From Marinimicrobium alkaliphilum (GTDB taxonomy: Bacteria; Pseudomonadota; Gammaproteobacteria; Pseudomonadales; Cellvibrionaceae): a stretch of 64,000 nucleotides of DNA. Where the stretch lies: NCBI RefSeq assembly GCF_003259155.1, contig NZ_QGMQ01000001.1, positions 496,001 through 560,000 of the forward strand. Direction: 5' to 3'. Made by a program: the position numbers and the translations under genes. This document shows, in pieces, positions 47,350 to 56,981 of this stretch (the first letter of the stretch is position 1; each line of letters begins with the position of its first letter). The notes beneath the pieces were generated by a model. The model was not told the origin of the DNA. It did no database searches and saw only the letters and a program-made list of their open reading frames with translations.

Positions 47350-48246
47350 TCAGTCTTCCACTTCAATAGGGTCATCCGGGTGAATAATTGGGTCCTGGTA
47401 GTCATGATTAATGGTAAAGCCTTTTTCTTCGAGAATGGCTTCTTTGGCGTAGCGCTGCCGCTTAAGGGATTTGATCATGTCTGGCCAGAGCGCCTTCCAG
47501 TCGTTTTGCTCGCTTTGCTCAAAGTGATTCTTTGCCAGCTTCTCCGTTGTAGAGAGGTTGAAGCTAATCAGGTAGCTGCCAGGCTGCTCGATATCCAATC
47601 TTTGGCTGTCGCGCTGGAAACGTATAGACAGTGTTGCGTCGCCTGCAAACAATCGCCAACGGATTGAGCGCCTCAGAGCCATCCATTCATCAAGGCACAA
47701 CCTGTAGTCAGGAGGGATGCCGTAGGATGGATTTTTTTGATAGTACTTGAAAGCCTCTGCGCCGCTTAAGCGTGGATCGTCAAACCATAACAAAGGCTTC
47801 CACCCGACGTCTAATAAATTAGATATAAGCGAGCTGAGGGTTTTGAGTGCGTCGTCGTGACTGATTTCTCCGCTACTGTTTAAGCCTGCGGTGATGAGGA
47901 AGTCCTGAATGCCAAGCTCTGGTCGATCTGTATCTTCTGTTCCAGTGACGCTGGTTGCGTAGGGTATCGTAAGACTGTGGTTACCGTGATTAATATGGAC
48001 CGTGCCCCGGTCGTTGGTGTTCCAGTTTATTTTATAGAAGTTTAATCCGGCTGGTTGTTTGTCAATTCGACTGTAACCTTTAGACGGATGTTTGTCGATG
48101 AGTTCTTGGGTGGGGGTTCCGAGCGCGATTGTGATCTCATTTGATGTCATGTTTTTATGCCCTTTTTCCTGCTGGCAGCCAAATAGCATTCCGAGTGTCA
48201 GAAATATAATAACTGCATTCCGAAGAAAGCTAATCAGCGCCACCAT
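47350..48246 (-). CDS. Lipoprotein of unknown function, module copy 2
   Basis: This 298-residue protein has a lipoprotein signal with lipobox LFGC (Cys24, QQEKGHK after it), so it is membrane anchored. It is paralogous along its length to the 45980-46861 product; the last ~25 residues are nearly identical. Its ATG lies inside the end of the upstream gene (17-base overlap), which means the two are co-translated. Family not recognised. The GC content looks lower than in the housekeeping genes around. Confidence 0.65.
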   Translation of the reverse strand: MVALISFLRNAVIIFLTLGMLFGCQQEKGHKNMTSNEITIALGTPTQELIDKHPSKGYSRIDKQPAGLNFYKINWNTNDRGTVHINHGNHSLTIPYATSVTGTEDTDRPELGIQDFLITAGLNSSGEISHDDALKTLSSLISNLLDVGWKPLLWFDDPRLSGAEAFKYYQKNPSYGIPPDYRLCLDEWMALRRSIRWRLFAGDATLSIRFQRDSQRLDIEQPGSYLISFNLSTTEKLAKNHFEQSEQNDWKALWPDMIKSLKRQRYAKEAILEEKGFTINHDYQDPIIHPDDPIEVED

Positions 48247-49246
48247 AGTTTACCCATTCGCTCATTGACGTCAGCTCTGAAGTCATGTAATCAGTTCTAT
48301 TTTGCATAAGGTTGTGGAACATTTCTGCCACCTGTTCAATCCAGGTCATACGGCTTTCGAAGTCTTCTACCACCATGCCTTTCGGGGCTTCTGATCTCAG
48401 ATCTTCATCTTTCTCTGTGCACTGATGCGTAAAGGTTAGCTCAAACTTGGGGGACGCCCACCTCAGGATGAAGTTCTCTCGCTGTCTTTTTGTCCAGCTG
48501 CTGAATATTTCGTCGTCATAAATCAGCGGCTGCAAAATTTCGCCCTGCTCGTGGTTGGCGATAGCCATGAGATGATCAAACTGTAACTCGAGGCGCTGCT
48601 GTCTTCCCCGAGTTTGCTCCAAATCAGCAACGTATTCAAAGCCTTTGATAAGGTCATCTGAAGCATTGAGTTGCTGAATTCGTTTGAGTGACTCACTTGC
48701 CCATGGAAGCTCGTAGAGCGTGCTCTGCACTGGCTCTTCCAAACTATCAGCGCTGCGCTCATGGATACACGCCATCCCGTCGAAAAAATGTTCAGGGTAG
48801 TGGTTGTAAAACCAGTGTGGAGGCGCGATGTCACTGAATAGCCAGAGATTGCCTTTGCCCAGCCCTTCTGCAATCTCGTGGGCTTCGAATGTGCCCATGG
48901 ATCGTCTTCCGAGGGTGTTGGAGAGTCGGACTCGTCGAAGCTCCAGTAAGCAGGCAACGGTTTTGCTGGCAAATGCTCCCAGTGCCATCCAGTAGTAGCG
49001 CCCGAGTTTGCTTGGGTCGCCGCCGTCTTCGGTTTCCAGATAAAAGCGTGCGTAAGTTGCGGCGATCCGACGCGCGCGCACGGCATACAGGCCGATCAGT
49101 TCGTATTCGTTGTCGCCATTCTTATCCGAAAGCCGCAGATAGGAAAATTCCTGCGCCTGCGACCAGAGCAGGCTACAGCCAACGGTAACTTCGTATTCTT
49201 GCGCGGGGGTGTCGTTGCAGATAGCGATAGGTTCATCAGTGGGCAT
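48230..49246 (-). CDS. Conserved protein of unknown function, module copy 2 (possibly DUF2515-like)
   Basis: This 338-residue soluble protein starts at ATG 49246 behind AAGGA. It is rich in aromatic and charged residues, with blocks RARRIAATYARFYLETEDGG, YYWMALGAFASKTVACLLE, GKGNLWLFSDIAPPHWFYNHYP, LQFDHLMAIANHEQ and LQPLIYDD. It has no signal peptide or TM. From memory this resembles an uncharacterised family, perhaps DUF2515, sometimes found beside type VI secretion genes; I cannot confirm that, and no vgrG, hcp or PAAR gene is in the window. It overlaps and is coupled to the lipoprotein gene downstream. Confidence 0.6.
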   Translation of the reverse strand: MPTDEPIAICNDTPAQEYEVTVGCSLLWSQAQEFSYLRLSDKNGDNEYELIGLYAVRARRIAATYARFYLETEDGGDPSKLGRYYWMALGAFASKTVACLLELRRVRLSNTLGRRSMGTFEAHEIAEGLGKGNLWLFSDIAPPHWFYNHYPEHFFDGMACIHERSADSLEEPVQSTLYELPWASESLKRIQQLNASDDLIKGFEYVADLEQTRGRQQRLELQFDHLMAIANHEQGEILQPLIYDDEIFSSWTKRQRENFILRWASPKFELTFTHQCTEKDEDLRSEAPKGMVVEDFESRMTWIEQVAEMFHNLMQNRTDYMTSELTSMSEWVNYGGAD

Positions 49247-49445
49247 GCGCGTGATCCTTCAATGACGTTTCCTTGATGCTTTTTGTGCCACTTGCTCATT
49301 GCGAGCCACCGGTGTGGTTCACAGGCTGTCGAAGATAAGGGATATGCGCAGAAGAGGCAAATAAACACGCGTCGCAGTGCCGAAAGCGTGATCAGGGTCA
49401 CGTTTCCGGCGCGAGTGCCGGCCGGCAGAGCCCGCCGCGAGGGGG

Positions 49446-49474
49446 GAGACCTTTCCGGTACACGCCGTAAACTC
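49446..49474. repeat. Possible remnant of a double-GGA hairpin element
   Basis: On the minus strand GAGTTTACGGCGTGTACC followed by GGAAAGGTCTC resembles the 3' core plus right arm of H1 (GTTTACGGCGTGTCTCGGAAAGG). The left arm and inner hairpins are not recognisable. Confidence 0.45.
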
Positions 49475-49507
49475 GGACGATGCGGGCCTCGGGAATGATG
49501 GCGATTA

Positions 49508-49618
49508 AGCAGGGAGCAGGGGAACCTGTCCTGGACCGTCTGTCGCCTGGACGGCGACAGTCGAGCCCCCAGGGATGGGTTTACGGCGTGTCCGGGACAG
49601 GTTCCCCTGCTCCCTGCT
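49508..49618. repeat. Double-GGA hairpin element H2
   Basis: Outer arms 49508-49536 and 49590-49618 (29 positions, one T opposite G) enclose a plus-strand core with CTGTCGCC/GGCGACAG and loop TGGAC, then CCCA/TGGG with loop GGGA, then GTTTACGGCGT. The right arm ends 3 bases from the thiG stop, so it lies at the 3' end of the thi operon. Confidence 0.85.
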
Positions 49619-49621
49619 CAG

Positions 49622-50428
49622 CTACGAAGTCGTATGCCAGAACGGCTGGCCCAGCGTGGGTGTGCTCGGGCTGGCGGTCTGGCGGGTCTGCATCAGGCCG
49701 GCTTTGTAGGCTTTGCGCCCGGCGTCGATGGCGTCGGCAAAGGCTTCGGCCATCAGTGGTGGCTCGCTCGCCTTGGCTACGGCGGTGTTGAGCAGGATAC
49801 CGTCGAAGCCCATTTCCATGGCTTCCGCCGCCTGCGACGGTGCGCCCAGGCCGGCATCGACAATCAGCGGCACTGTCGGCAGCCGTTCGCGCAGGGTGCG
49901 CAGATTGTAGCGATTGAGCAGTCCCTGGCCGGTGCCGATGGGTGAGCCCCAGGGCATCAGCACTTCGCAGCCCACATCCAGCAGCCGCTGCCCGAGGATC
50001 AGGTCGTCGGTGCAGTAGGGCAGTACCTTGAAGCCCTTTTTGATCAGGCCCGCCGCCGCCTCTACCAGGCCGAAGGGGTCGGGCTGCAGGTTGTAGTCGT
50101 CGCCGATCACTTCCAGTTTGACCCACGGCGTGTCGAACATCTCCCGGGACATTTCCGCCAGGGTGACCGCTTCTTTCACGCTTTTGCAGCCGGCGGTGTT
50201 GGGCAGCAGGCGACAGCCGCTGGCCTCGATATGGCGCCAGAAAGTATCGCCGTCGCGATTGGCAGGGTTCTGCCGACGCAGGCCCAGGGTCACGATATCG
50301 CAACGGGAGCGTTCGATGGCATCGCGCATGATATCCGGCGAGCTGTACAGCGCCGTGCCCAACAGGAAACGACTTTCGAAGGCTTCCCCGTACAGCACCA
50401 AGGGATCGTGTTGGATTTCGGTATTCAT
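49622..50428 (-). CDS. thiG: Thiazole synthase ThiG
   Basis: Start at 50428 ([14 protein letters not shown]); an upstream Met would lie within thiS. The 268-residue TIM-barrel enzyme builds thiamine thiazole phosphate from deoxyxylulose phosphate, the glycine imine made by ThiO and ThiS-thiocarboxylate. Visible are [25 protein letters not shown], the Schiff-base lysine in [10 protein letters not shown] and [29 protein letters not shown]. It is last in the operon and is followed by hairpin H2. Confidence 0.96.
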   Translation of the reverse strand: MNTEIQHDPLVLYGEAFESRFLLGTALYSSPDIMRDAIERSRCDIVTLGLRRQNPANRDGDTFWRHIEASGCRLLPNTAGCKSVKEAVTLAEMSREMFDTPWVKLEVIGDDYNLQPDPFGLVEAAAGLIKKGFKVLPYCTDDLILGQRLLDVGCEVLMPWGSPIGTGQGLLNRYNLRTLRERLPTVPLIVDAGLGAPSQAAEAMEMGFDGILLNTAVAKASEPPLMAEAFADAIDAGRKAYKAGLMQTRQTASPSTPTLGQPFWHTTS

Positions 50429-50429
50429 A

Positions 50430-50648
50430 TCAGCCGCCCCCAATGGGTTTTACGATGTCAATTTTGTCGCCCTGAGTCAGCTCCTGCTCGGCGTAGCGGG
50501 AGCGGGGGACAAATTCGCCGTTGATGGCGATGGCAACCTTCTGGCCGCCGTAGCCCCAATCGTTCAGGGCGTCGCTCAGCAGGCGCTTTGGGGCGACTTG
50601 GGTGCGTTCATTGTTGAGGCTGACGTCTATCATAGCTCTCTCGGTCAT
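50430..50648 (-). CDS. thiS: Sulfur carrier protein ThiS
   Basis: This 72-residue ubiquitin-like protein ends in the functional Gly-Gly (PIGGG), which is adenylated and thiocarboxylated to give sulfur to ThiG. The first ATG (50648) overlaps the thiO stop as ATGA and has GGAG five bases upstream; a second ATG at 50633 gives 67 residues and is also plausible. One base separates it from thiG. Confidence 0.92.
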   Translation of the reverse strand: MTERAMIDVSLNNERTQVAPKRLLSDALNDWGYGGQKVAIAINGEFVPRSRYAEQELTQGDKIDIVKPIGGG

Positions 50649-51745
50649 GGGTTCTCCGGTGCCGGCGTCAGATCGTCGGCAAAAGGTAGCTCGGGTTCGC
50701 CGTCCAGGTAGGCGAGGATGTGATTGACCACCGCAGGGGCCAGCAGGTAACCGTGGCGGAACAGGCCGTTGGCGGTGATAAGGCCCTCGGACTTGGTGAC
50801 ATGCGGCATATTGTCCATAAATGCGGGCCGTAAATTAACCCCCTGATCGATAATTCGCGCCTCGGCAAACGCCGGCGCCAGGGTGTAGAGGGCGCTGCTC
50901 AGCTCCAGAGATGAGCGCAGGCTCACCGGCGACAGATCTTCACTTTCAATTTGCGTCGCACCAATGACAAAACAGTGATTGGGCTTGGGCACCACATACA
51001 GTTGGTAGCGCGGGTGCATCAGGCGCACCGGGCGCTGCAGGGTGACTTCCGTAGTCTGCACGCCCAGCACTTCACCGCGCACACCGCGCACCGCCGAATG
51101 CTGAGCCTTGGCACCGACGCCGCGACAATCGAGCACCAGGTCGTAGCGATGGGTTTCGCGCTCGGTGGTGACACACTGGGGTGCGAGACTGACAGGGGTA
51201 TGCTCGTGCAATTCGGCGCCCAATGCCGTGAGTGCCGCGAGCAGCGCACGCAGCACATTGCGGTTGTCCAGATGGCCTTCATCTTCCAGTAACAGCCCCT
51301 GTTGAAACTGGGGGTTGAGATCCGGCTCCAGGTCCAGCAGTTCGCGCCCGTACAGGCGCCGGTAGCGGGCATCCTGCACCTGATGATGCAGTTCCTGTTC
51401 AAACTGGCGCAGCTCGCTCAGGTCCTGGCTGTGGGCCACCAGCAGGCTGCCATTGCGGCTAAACAGGGGGCTGCCGGTGTCGGGCGCGGGTAGGGAGGCC
51501 AGCCATTCGGGCCATTGGGCCAGGGCGTAGAGACCCATGGTATAGGCAGAGCGCTCAGAGACCACCACCTCGCTCAGCGGGGCGATCATGCCCGCGGCGG
51601 TCCAGGCCGCGGCTTTGGGTTCGCTCAGGCTGCCCGCTTCATACAGGCTGACGCTGTGGCCCCGGCGCAGCAGCTGCCAGGTCAACAGGCGACCCAGCAG
51701 GCCGCCGCCGGCCACGGCAATGCGGGCATGTGCTGTGAGTGTCAT
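50645..51745 (-). CDS. thiO: Glycine oxidase ThiO
   Basis: The ATG at 51745 (MTLTAHARIAVAGGG) has GAGG upstream and is preferred over 51760. The 366-residue FAD enzyme of the DAO family has the dinucleotide motif GGGLLGRLLTWQLLRRGHSV, AAWTAAGMIAP, the C-terminal NLRPAFMDNMP and NGLFRHGYLLAP. It oxidises glycine to the imine used by ThiG, replacing ThiH. The operon thiO-thiS-thiG lies behind a TPP riboswitch. Confidence 0.94.
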   Translation of the reverse strand: MTLTAHARIAVAGGGLLGRLLTWQLLRRGHSVSLYEAGSLSEPKAAAWTAAGMIAPLSEVVVSERSAYTMGLYALAQWPEWLASLPAPDTGSPLFSRNGSLLVAHSQDLSELRQFEQELHHQVQDARYRRLYGRELLDLEPDLNPQFQQGLLLEDEGHLDNRNVLRALLAALTALGAELHEHTPVSLAPQCVTTERETHRYDLVLDCRGVGAKAQHSAVRGVRGEVLGVQTTEVTLQRPVRLMHPRYQLYVVPKPNHCFVIGATQIESEDLSPVSLRSSLELSSALYTLAPAFAEARIIDQGVNLRPAFMDNMPHVTKSEGLITANGLFRHGYLLAPAVVNHILAYLDGEPELPFADDLTPAPENP

Positions 51746-51831
51746 GGCACCTCGCAACAAAATCAGTCGAGTGATACAGGCGGATTCGGCAGGGAGGTAG
51801 CAAGGTCAGGGCGGGGGTGTCCACACGGCCT

Positions 51832-51927
51832 TGTTCCCTCCGCAGGTATCAACCTGTTCAGGTTCAACGGGTTCGGCCGTACCGATCTCAGCCTCCGAAC
51901 AGCAAACGCTGCCAAGGCGCCCCGACA
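51832..51927 (-). ncRNA. TPP riboswitch (THI element)
   Basis: On the minus strand the element reads CGGGGCGCC, then GGCTGAGA (pyrimidine-sensing helix), ACCCGTTGAACCTGA, CAGGTT.ATACCTGCGGAGGGA. All are hallmarks of the thi-box. It ends 87 bases before thiO, leaving room for an expression platform that would shut down the operon when thiamine pyrophosphate is plentiful. Confidence 0.96.
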
Positions 51928-51936
51928 AGAACCCCT

Positions 51937-51965
51937 AATATACTCGTGAGCGAATGTAACTTCAA
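51937..51965 (-). promoter_or_regulatory. Promoter of the thiOSG operon
   Basis: On the minus strand TTGAAG (51965-51960), 17-base spacer, TATATT (51942-51937), placing the start of transcription just before the riboswitch. Confidence 0.75.
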
Positions 51966-51999
51966 TCGGTCGAGGGCAGGGGGTCTGCAGTTGGCACTA

Positions 52000-52108
52000 G
52001 CCTGAGTCGGGTATCCCTGTCCGGGACCGTCTGCCGCCTGGACGGCGGCAGTCGAGCCCCCAGGGATGGGTTCACGGCGTGTCCCGGACAGGGATACCCG
52101 ACTCAGGC
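52000..52108. repeat. Double-GGA hairpin element H3
   Basis: A perfect 28-bp outer inverted repeat (52000-52027 / 52081-52108) surrounds the plus-strand core with CTGCCGCC/GGCGGCAG and loop TGGAC, CCCA/TGGG with loop GGGA, then GTTCACGGCGT. It is located 3' of xseA and upstream of the thi promoter. Confidence 0.87.
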
Positions 52109-52174
52109 GTTGCTATCAGACTAGTAGGAGCAGGTGCCCGCTCCTGACCTCAGAGTTCGGTGCGATTCGGCTCG

Positions 52175-53542
52175 CTAGTCATGTTTTACGGAGGTGACTT
52201 TGCTGTAGATCTTCCCATGCGCCAGGTGGGTCACCAGATCCTGATTGGTCTTGACCTGGTCGTGGTGGGTCAGTACGGCGCCCTCCGGGGTGCGGGTGAT
52301 GCTGTAGCCGCGCTCCAGGGTATTGAGCGGGCTGACGGTGTTGAGCAGGCGTGCGGCCTCGCTCAGGCGCTGTTGCTTGCGTTGCCGTTGTTGCTGTTCG
52401 GCGCGCGTCAGGCGGGAGTGCAGTTGCTGCAATTGCTCGCGCAGTTGCGCCAGGCGTCGGGCCGGGCGCAGGGGCTTTTGGCGGGCGACCAGGTTGTCCA
52501 GGCGGGTGCGCTGGCGCACCAGTTGCCGGGCCATGCTGCGGCTCAGGCGCAGTTCCAGTTGGTCCAGGTGCTGTTTTTGTTGTTGCAGGCGTTCACCCGG
52601 GTGGCGCAGGCGCTGGCGTAAGTGCAACACCCGCTGGCGCTCCAGGTGCAGGCGGCGCTGCAAGGTCGCGCCGAGTTGGTGTTGGAAGTGGGCAAAGCGG
52701 GCCTGCCACTCACTGGCGTCCGGGGCCAGGAGTTCGGCGGCGGCCGAGGGTGTCGGGGCGCGCATGTCGGCGACAAAATCGGCGATGGTGACGTCCACTT
52801 CGTGACCGACGGCACTCACCACCGGCAGTTCGCTGGCGGCGATGGCGCGCGCTACCATCTCCTCGTTGAAGGGCCAGAGATCTTCCAGGGAGCCGCCGCC
52901 GCGCGCCAGAATGATGGCGTCAAAGAGCCCGGCGGCATTGGCCAGGGTCAGGGCCTTGACGATCTGGGGTGCGGCCTCTTTGCCTTGTACAGCGACGGGA
53001 ATGACGGTCAGAGGAATGCCGGGGAAGCGGCGTTTGAAGACCGTGAGCATATCCCGGATAACGGCCCCTGTGGGTGAGGTGATCAGGGCCACATGGCGGG
53101 GCAGGCTGGGCAGGGGACGTTTGCGCTCCGGGGCAAACAGGCCCTCCTCGGCAAGCGAGTGCTTGAGCGCTTCGAAGGCTCGCTGCAAGGCGCCGTAGCC
53201 CGCCTCCTCCATGTGCTCAACCACCAGCTGGTATTCGCCCCGACCTTCGTACAGGCCTGCCCGGGCGCGCACCAGCACCTGCTGGCCGTGGCCCGGACGA
53301 AAACGCACCTGCTGATTGCGGTTGCGGAACATGGCGCAACGCACCTGGGCCTGATCATCCTTGAGGGTGAAGTACCAGTGCCCGGAAGAGGGTTGCGCGA
53401 GGTTGGAGATTTCGCCTTCCACCCAGAGCAGGGGCAGGTGGGTTTCCAGCAGCTGGCGCACCTGGCGGTTGAGTTGGCTGACGGAGAAAATTCGACGCTC
53501 GGCGCCCGGATTTGGGGTGTTGTCTGTGATCATGGTGGCCAT
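52175..53542 (-). CDS. xseA: Exodeoxyribonuclease VII large subunit
   Basis: This 455-residue protein has an N-terminal OB-fold ([38 protein letters not shown]), a catalytic core with [29 protein letters not shown] and [23 protein letters not shown], then a long Gln/Arg-rich coiled coil. With XseB it degrades single-stranded DNA to short oligonucleotides. Start could be 53542 or the ATG at 53533; neither has a clear ribosome site. It diverges from guaB, as in E. coli. Confidence 0.96.
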   Translation of the reverse strand: MATMITDNTPNPGAERRIFSVSQLNRQVRQLLETHLPLLWVEGEISNLAQPSSGHWYFTLKDDQAQVRCAMFRNRNQQVRFRPGHGQQVLVRARAGLYEGRGEYQLVVEHMEEAGYGALQRAFEALKHSLAEEGLFAPERKRPLPSLPRHVALITSPTGAVIRDMLTVFKRRFPGIPLTVIPVAVQGKEAAPQIVKALTLANAAGLFDAIILARGGGSLEDLWPFNEEMVARAIAASELPVVSAVGHEVDVTIADFVADMRAPTPSAAAELLAPDASEWQARFAHFQHQLGATLQRRLHLERQRVLHLRQRLRHPGERLQQQKQHLDQLELRLSRSMARQLVRQRTRLDNLVARQKPLRPARRLAQLREQLQQLHSRLTRAEQQQRQRKQQRLSEAARLLNTVSPLNTLERGYSITRTPEGAVLTHHDQVKTNQDLVTHLAHGKIYSKVTSVKHD

Positions 53543-53598
53543 TGTAGCGGAAAGCGTGCCAATGTGGTCGGATGGTTGCCCTTCGGCGCCGATTCTGG

Positions 53599-53627
53599 TT
53601 TACCGGATAGCGCCAAAAGCGTATAAT
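53599..53627 (+). promoter_or_regulatory. guaB promoter
   Basis: TTTACC (53599-53604), 17-base spacer, TATAAT (53622-53627), about 40 bases before the guaB ATG. Confidence 0.75.
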
Positions 53628-53666
53628 TTCGCGTTTATTTCTCTGTGGATAGAGGTTAGCAGGTCT

Positions 53667-55142
53667 ATGTTGCGCATTGCTGAAGAAGCTCTCACCTTTG
53701 ATGACGTTTTGCTGGTACCCGGGTACTCGGAGGTGACTCCCAAGGATGTTTCCCTGAAGACCCGGCTGACGCGCGCCATTCACCTGAACATTCCCCTGAT
53801 GTCGGCGGCAATGGATACCGTCACCGAAGCGCGTCTGGCCATTGCCATGGCCCAGGAGGGCGGCATCGGCATCATCCACAAAAGCATGTCCATCGAGAAG
53901 CAGGCGCGGGAAGTGCGGGCGGTGAAAAAGTTCGAGTCCGGCGTGGTCAAAGATCCGATCACCATCGATGCGGACGCCACCATTCGCGAGTTGCTTGAAC
54001 TGACGCGCAGAAACAATATTTCTGGTGTGCCGGTGCTGCACAAGGGTGACCTGGTAGGGATTGTCACCGGTCGTGACGTGCGCTTCGAAGCCAACCTGGA
54101 TGCGTCCGTGTCCAGCATCATGACCCCGAAAGAAAAACTGGTGACCGTACTTGAAGGCGCTGATGCCGACGAAGTGCGCGCGCAGCTGCACAAGCACCGC
54201 ATCGAAAAAGTGCTGGTGGTCAACGACAAATTTGAGTTGCGTGGCCTGATTACCGTCAAGGATATCAACAAAGCTGAGCGCTACCCCAACGCCAGCAAAG
54301 ATCCGGAAGGGCGCCTGCGTGTGGGAGCCAGCGTCGGCACCAGCGGGGAAACTGACGAACGCGTTGCGGCATTGGTGGAAGCCGGTGTTGATGTGTTGGT
54401 CGTTGACACCGCGCACGGTCATTCACGCAATGTGATCGAGCGGGTGCGGCGCATCAAGCAGCAGTTCCCTGACGTTCAGGTCATCGGTGGCAACATCGCT
54501 ACCGGTGAGGCGGCCAAAGCACTTGCCGACGCCGGTGCGGATGCGGTCAAAGTGGGCATCGGCCCAGGTTCCATCTGCACCACCCGCATTGTATCCGGTG
54601 TTGGCGTGCCGCAAATGAGTGCCATCGCTAACGTGGTTGACGGACTCAAGGGCACCGACGTCCCGGTGATTGCCGATGGCGGTATTCGCTTTTCCGGCGA
54701 CCTGGCCAAAGCCATTGCCGCGGGTGCCGACTCGGTCATGATGGGTTCCATGTTTGCCGGTACCGAAGAGGCGCCGGGTGAAGTGGAGTTGTATCAAGGC
54801 CGGACCTACAAAGCCTACCGCGGTATGGGTTCACTCGGCGCGATGAGCCAGACACAAGGCTCCAGCGACCGTTACTTCCAGGATGCCAGTGAAGGTGCCG
54901 AGAAGCTCGTGCCCGAAGGCATCGAAGGCCGGGTACCCTACAAGGGCCCGATTGCCGCCATCGTGCATCAGTTGATGGGCGGTTTGCGCTCGGCCATGGG
55001 TTACACCGGTAGCACCTCTATGGAAGAGATGCGCACCCGGCCGCAATTTGTACGTGTGACCTCGGCGGGTATGGGCGAGAGCCACGTGCACGATGTACAG
55101 ATCACCAAAGAAGCGCCCAACTATCCTGTGGGCAGCCGCTAA
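53667..55142 (+). CDS. guaB: Inosine-5'-monophosphate dehydrogenase
   Basis: Start at ATG 53667 ([20 protein letters not shown]); the frame extends upstream through the promoter but that part is not coding. The 491-residue TIM-barrel enzyme oxidises IMP to XMP. It contains tandem CBS domains (about 95-205), the catalytic Cys loop [20 protein letters not shown], the [10 protein letters not shown] flap and [11 protein letters not shown]. guaA follows after a 108-base gap with a hairpin. Confidence 0.97.
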   Translation: MLRIAEEALTFDDVLLVPGYSEVTPKDVSLKTRLTRAIHLNIPLMSAAMDTVTEARLAIAMAQEGGIGIIHKSMSIEKQAREVRAVKKFESGVVKDPITIDADATIRELLELTRRNNISGVPVLHKGDLVGIVTGRDVRFEANLDASVSSIMTPKEKLVTVLEGADADEVRAQLHKHRIEKVLVVNDKFELRGLITVKDINKAERYPNASKDPEGRLRVGASVGTSGETDERVAALVEAGVDVLVVDTAHGHSRNVIERVRRIKQQFPDVQVIGGNIATGEAAKALADAGADAVKVGIGPGSICTTRIVSGVGVPQMSAIANVVDGLKGTDVPVIADGGIRFSGDLAKAIAAGADSVMMGSMFAGTEEAPGEVELYQGRTYKAYRGMGSLGAMSQTQGSSDRYFQDASEGAEKLVPEGIEGRVPYKGPIAAIVHQLMGGLRSAMGYTGSTSMEEMRTRPQFVRVTSAGMGESHVHDVQITKEAPNYPVGSR

Positions 55143-55166
55143 CCGGGGTTTGATCAGTGCGCGGCG

Positions 55167-55188
55167 AGGGCGGCAGCAGTGCCGCCCT
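55167..55188 (+). terminator. Hairpin between guaB and guaA
   Basis: Nine-bp perfect stem AGGGCGGCA/TGCCGCCCT with GCAG loop, followed by TGTCGTT. There is no full T-run, so it is more likely attenuating or mRNA-stabilising than a strong terminator. Confidence 0.45.
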
Positions 55189-55250
55189 TGTCGTTAAAGC
55201 ACGGCCTTTTCCGATAAACTTTTCGAACCACTTGCGACAGTGAAGTATTC

Positions 55251-56828
55251 ATGACTCAGGACATTCACGCTCAGCGTATTCTCATTCTCGACTTCGGCTC
55301 CCAGTACACCCAATTGATCGCGCGCCGCGTGCGCGAGATTGGCGTTTACTCGGAGATTCGCGCTTTTGATATGAGCGACGAAGAAATTCGCGCGTTCGAT
55401 CCGAGCGGTATCATCCTGGCCGGCGGTCCCGAGTCGGTGACGGCCGGTAAGTCGCCGCGAGCTCCGGAGCTGGTCTTCACCCTGGGTGTACCGGTGCTGG
55501 GGATCTGTTACGGCATGCAGACCATGGCCGAACAGCTCGGTGGTGCAGTGCAGGGTTCCAACATTCGCGAATTTGGTTATGCCCAGGTCAAAACTCACGG
55601 TCAGAGCGCGCTTCTGCACGAGATCAAAGATCACGTTGACCACGACGGCGGCGGCCTGCTCGACGTCTGGATGAGCCACGGCGACAAGGTCAGTGAAGTG
55701 CCCCCCGGCTTCGAAGTGATGGCGTCGACGCCTTCGTGCCCGATTGCCGGCATGTATTGTGACGAGAAAGATTTTTACGGGGTACAGTTCCACCCGGAAG
55801 TGACGCACACCTTACAAGGTAAGCGTATTTTTGAGCATTTTGTGCTCAAGCTGTGCGGCTGCGAGGCGCTGTGGACACCGGCCAATATTGTCGAAGACGC
55901 GATCCGCAAAGTGCAGGAACAGGTGGGCGGCGATAAGGTGCTTCTGGGCCTGTCCGGTGGCGTTGATTCCTCGGTGGTGGCGGCATTGTTGCACAAAGCC
56001 ATTGGCGATCAGCTCACCTGCGTGTTTGTGGACAACGGTCTGCTGCGCAAGGAAGAGGGCGACCAGGTGATGGACATGTTCGCCAAGAACATGGGTGTCA
56101 AGGTCGTGCGCGTCGATGCCGAAGAGCAGTTTCTGGGCAAGCTCAAAGGTGAGAACGATCCCGAGCGCAAGCGCAAGATCATCGGCAACACCTTCATTGA
56201 TATTTTCGACATCGAAGCGACCCGCATCAAAGACGTGAAGTGGCTCGCCCAGGGCACCATCTACCCGGACGTGATCGAATCGGCGGCCGCCAAAACCGGC
56301 AAAGCCCATGTGATCAAATCCCATCACAATGTCGGCGGCCTGCCGGACGATATGGCCCTGGAACTGGTGGAACCCCTGCGCGAACTGTTTAAAGACGAAG
56401 TCCGGGCCATCGGCCTGGAACTGGGTCTGCCCTACGATATGGTCTACCGCCACCCCTTCCCGGGGCCGGGCCTGGGCGTGCGTATTCTGGGTGAGGTGAA
56501 AAAGGAATACGCCGATATCCTGCGTGAGGCGGATGCGATTTTCCTCGAGGAGCTGCGCGCGGCGGACTGGTACCACAAAACCAGCCAGGCCTTTGCCGTG
56601 TTCCTGCCGGTCAAGTCCGTGGGTGTCGTGGGTGACGGCCGTCGCTACGAGTGGGTCATCGCTTTGCGTGCGGTAGAAACCGTCGACTTTATGACCGCCC
56701 GCTGGGCACACCTGCCTTACGAGTTGCTGGAGAAAGTCTCCAACCGCATCATCAACGAAATCGACGGCGTCTCCCGCGTCACCTACGACGTGTCGAGCAA
56801 ACCACCCGCCACGATTGAGTGGGAGTAG
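55251..56828 (+). CDS. guaA: GMP synthase (glutamine-hydrolysing)
   Basis: This 525-residue enzyme converts XMP to GMP. It has an N-terminal class I glutaminase ([20 protein letters not shown], catalytic Cys in LGICYGMQ, His/Glu in QFHPEVTHT), an ATP-pyrophosphatase with [14 protein letters not shown], and a C-terminal dimerisation domain ending [12 protein letters not shown]-like ([13 protein letters not shown]). It pairs with guaB upstream. Two hairpin elements (H6, H4) lie beyond its stop. Confidence 0.97.
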   Translation: MTQDIHAQRILILDFGSQYTQLIARRVREIGVYSEIRAFDMSDEEIRAFDPSGIILAGGPESVTAGKSPRAPELVFTLGVPVLGICYGMQTMAEQLGGAVQGSNIREFGYAQVKTHGQSALLHEIKDHVDHDGGGLLDVWMSHGDKVSEVPPGFEVMASTPSCPIAGMYCDEKDFYGVQFHPEVTHTLQGKRIFEHFVLKLCGCEALWTPANIVEDAIRKVQEQVGGDKVLLGLSGGVDSSVVAALLHKAIGDQLTCVFVDNGLLRKEEGDQVMDMFAKNMGVKVVRVDAEEQFLGKLKGENDPERKRKIIGNTFIDIFDIEATRIKDVKWLAQGTIYPDVIESAAAKTGKAHVIKSHHNVGGLPDDMALELVEPLRELFKDEVRAIGLELGLPYDMVYRHPFPGPGLGVRILGEVKKEYADILREADAIFLEELRAADWYHKTSQAFAVFLPVKSVGVVGDGRRYEWVIALRAVETVDFMTARWAHLPYELLEKVSNRIINEIDGVSRVTYDVSSKPPATIEWE

Positions 56829-56850
56829 GTGATGCCAGTAGGTCGTCGGC

Positions 56851-56955
56851 CGGTGAAGCCGGAGGCGCCTTTGGCAAACGCGGTGAATACATCCCTGTAG
56901 CTCCCACGCGTCATCCATGACGCGAGGGTTGCCAAAGGCGCCTCCGGCTTCACCG
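56851..56955. repeat. Double-GGA hairpin element H6 (core on minus strand)
   Basis: A perfect 27-bp outer inverted repeat (56851-56877 / 56929-56955). On the minus strand the core has CGCGTCA/TGACGCG with loop TGGA, then TACA/TGTA with loop GGGA within CTACAGGGATGT (56900-56889), then ATTCACCGCG. It lies in the convergent gap after guaA and faces H4. Confidence 0.85.
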
Positions 56956-56981
56956 CCCTCTGTGCCCACTGAGATGTTGGA

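Larger units (their letters stand above)
49247..49621. other. Gap between module copy 2 and thiG
   Basis: This 375-base stretch contains the promoter side of the module (unknown boxes), a partial hairpin-element remnant near 49446-49474 and the complete hairpin H2 at 49508-49618. A minus-strand frame running in from 49401 only overlaps the start of the 338-residue gene out of frame and is not convincing. Confidence 0.6.

Noticed and set aside
49096-49401. 101-codon minus-strand frame with an apparent signal sequence
   Set aside because: Two thirds of it lies out of frame inside the 338-residue gene; the same out-of-frame extension appears beside the decayed copy because that DNA is duplicated.
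23689-52108. Integron attC sites
   Set aside because: The hairpins are palindromic with variable parts, but the conserved part is the centre, not the R'/R'' ends, and they lie among housekeeping genes with no integrase or cassettes.
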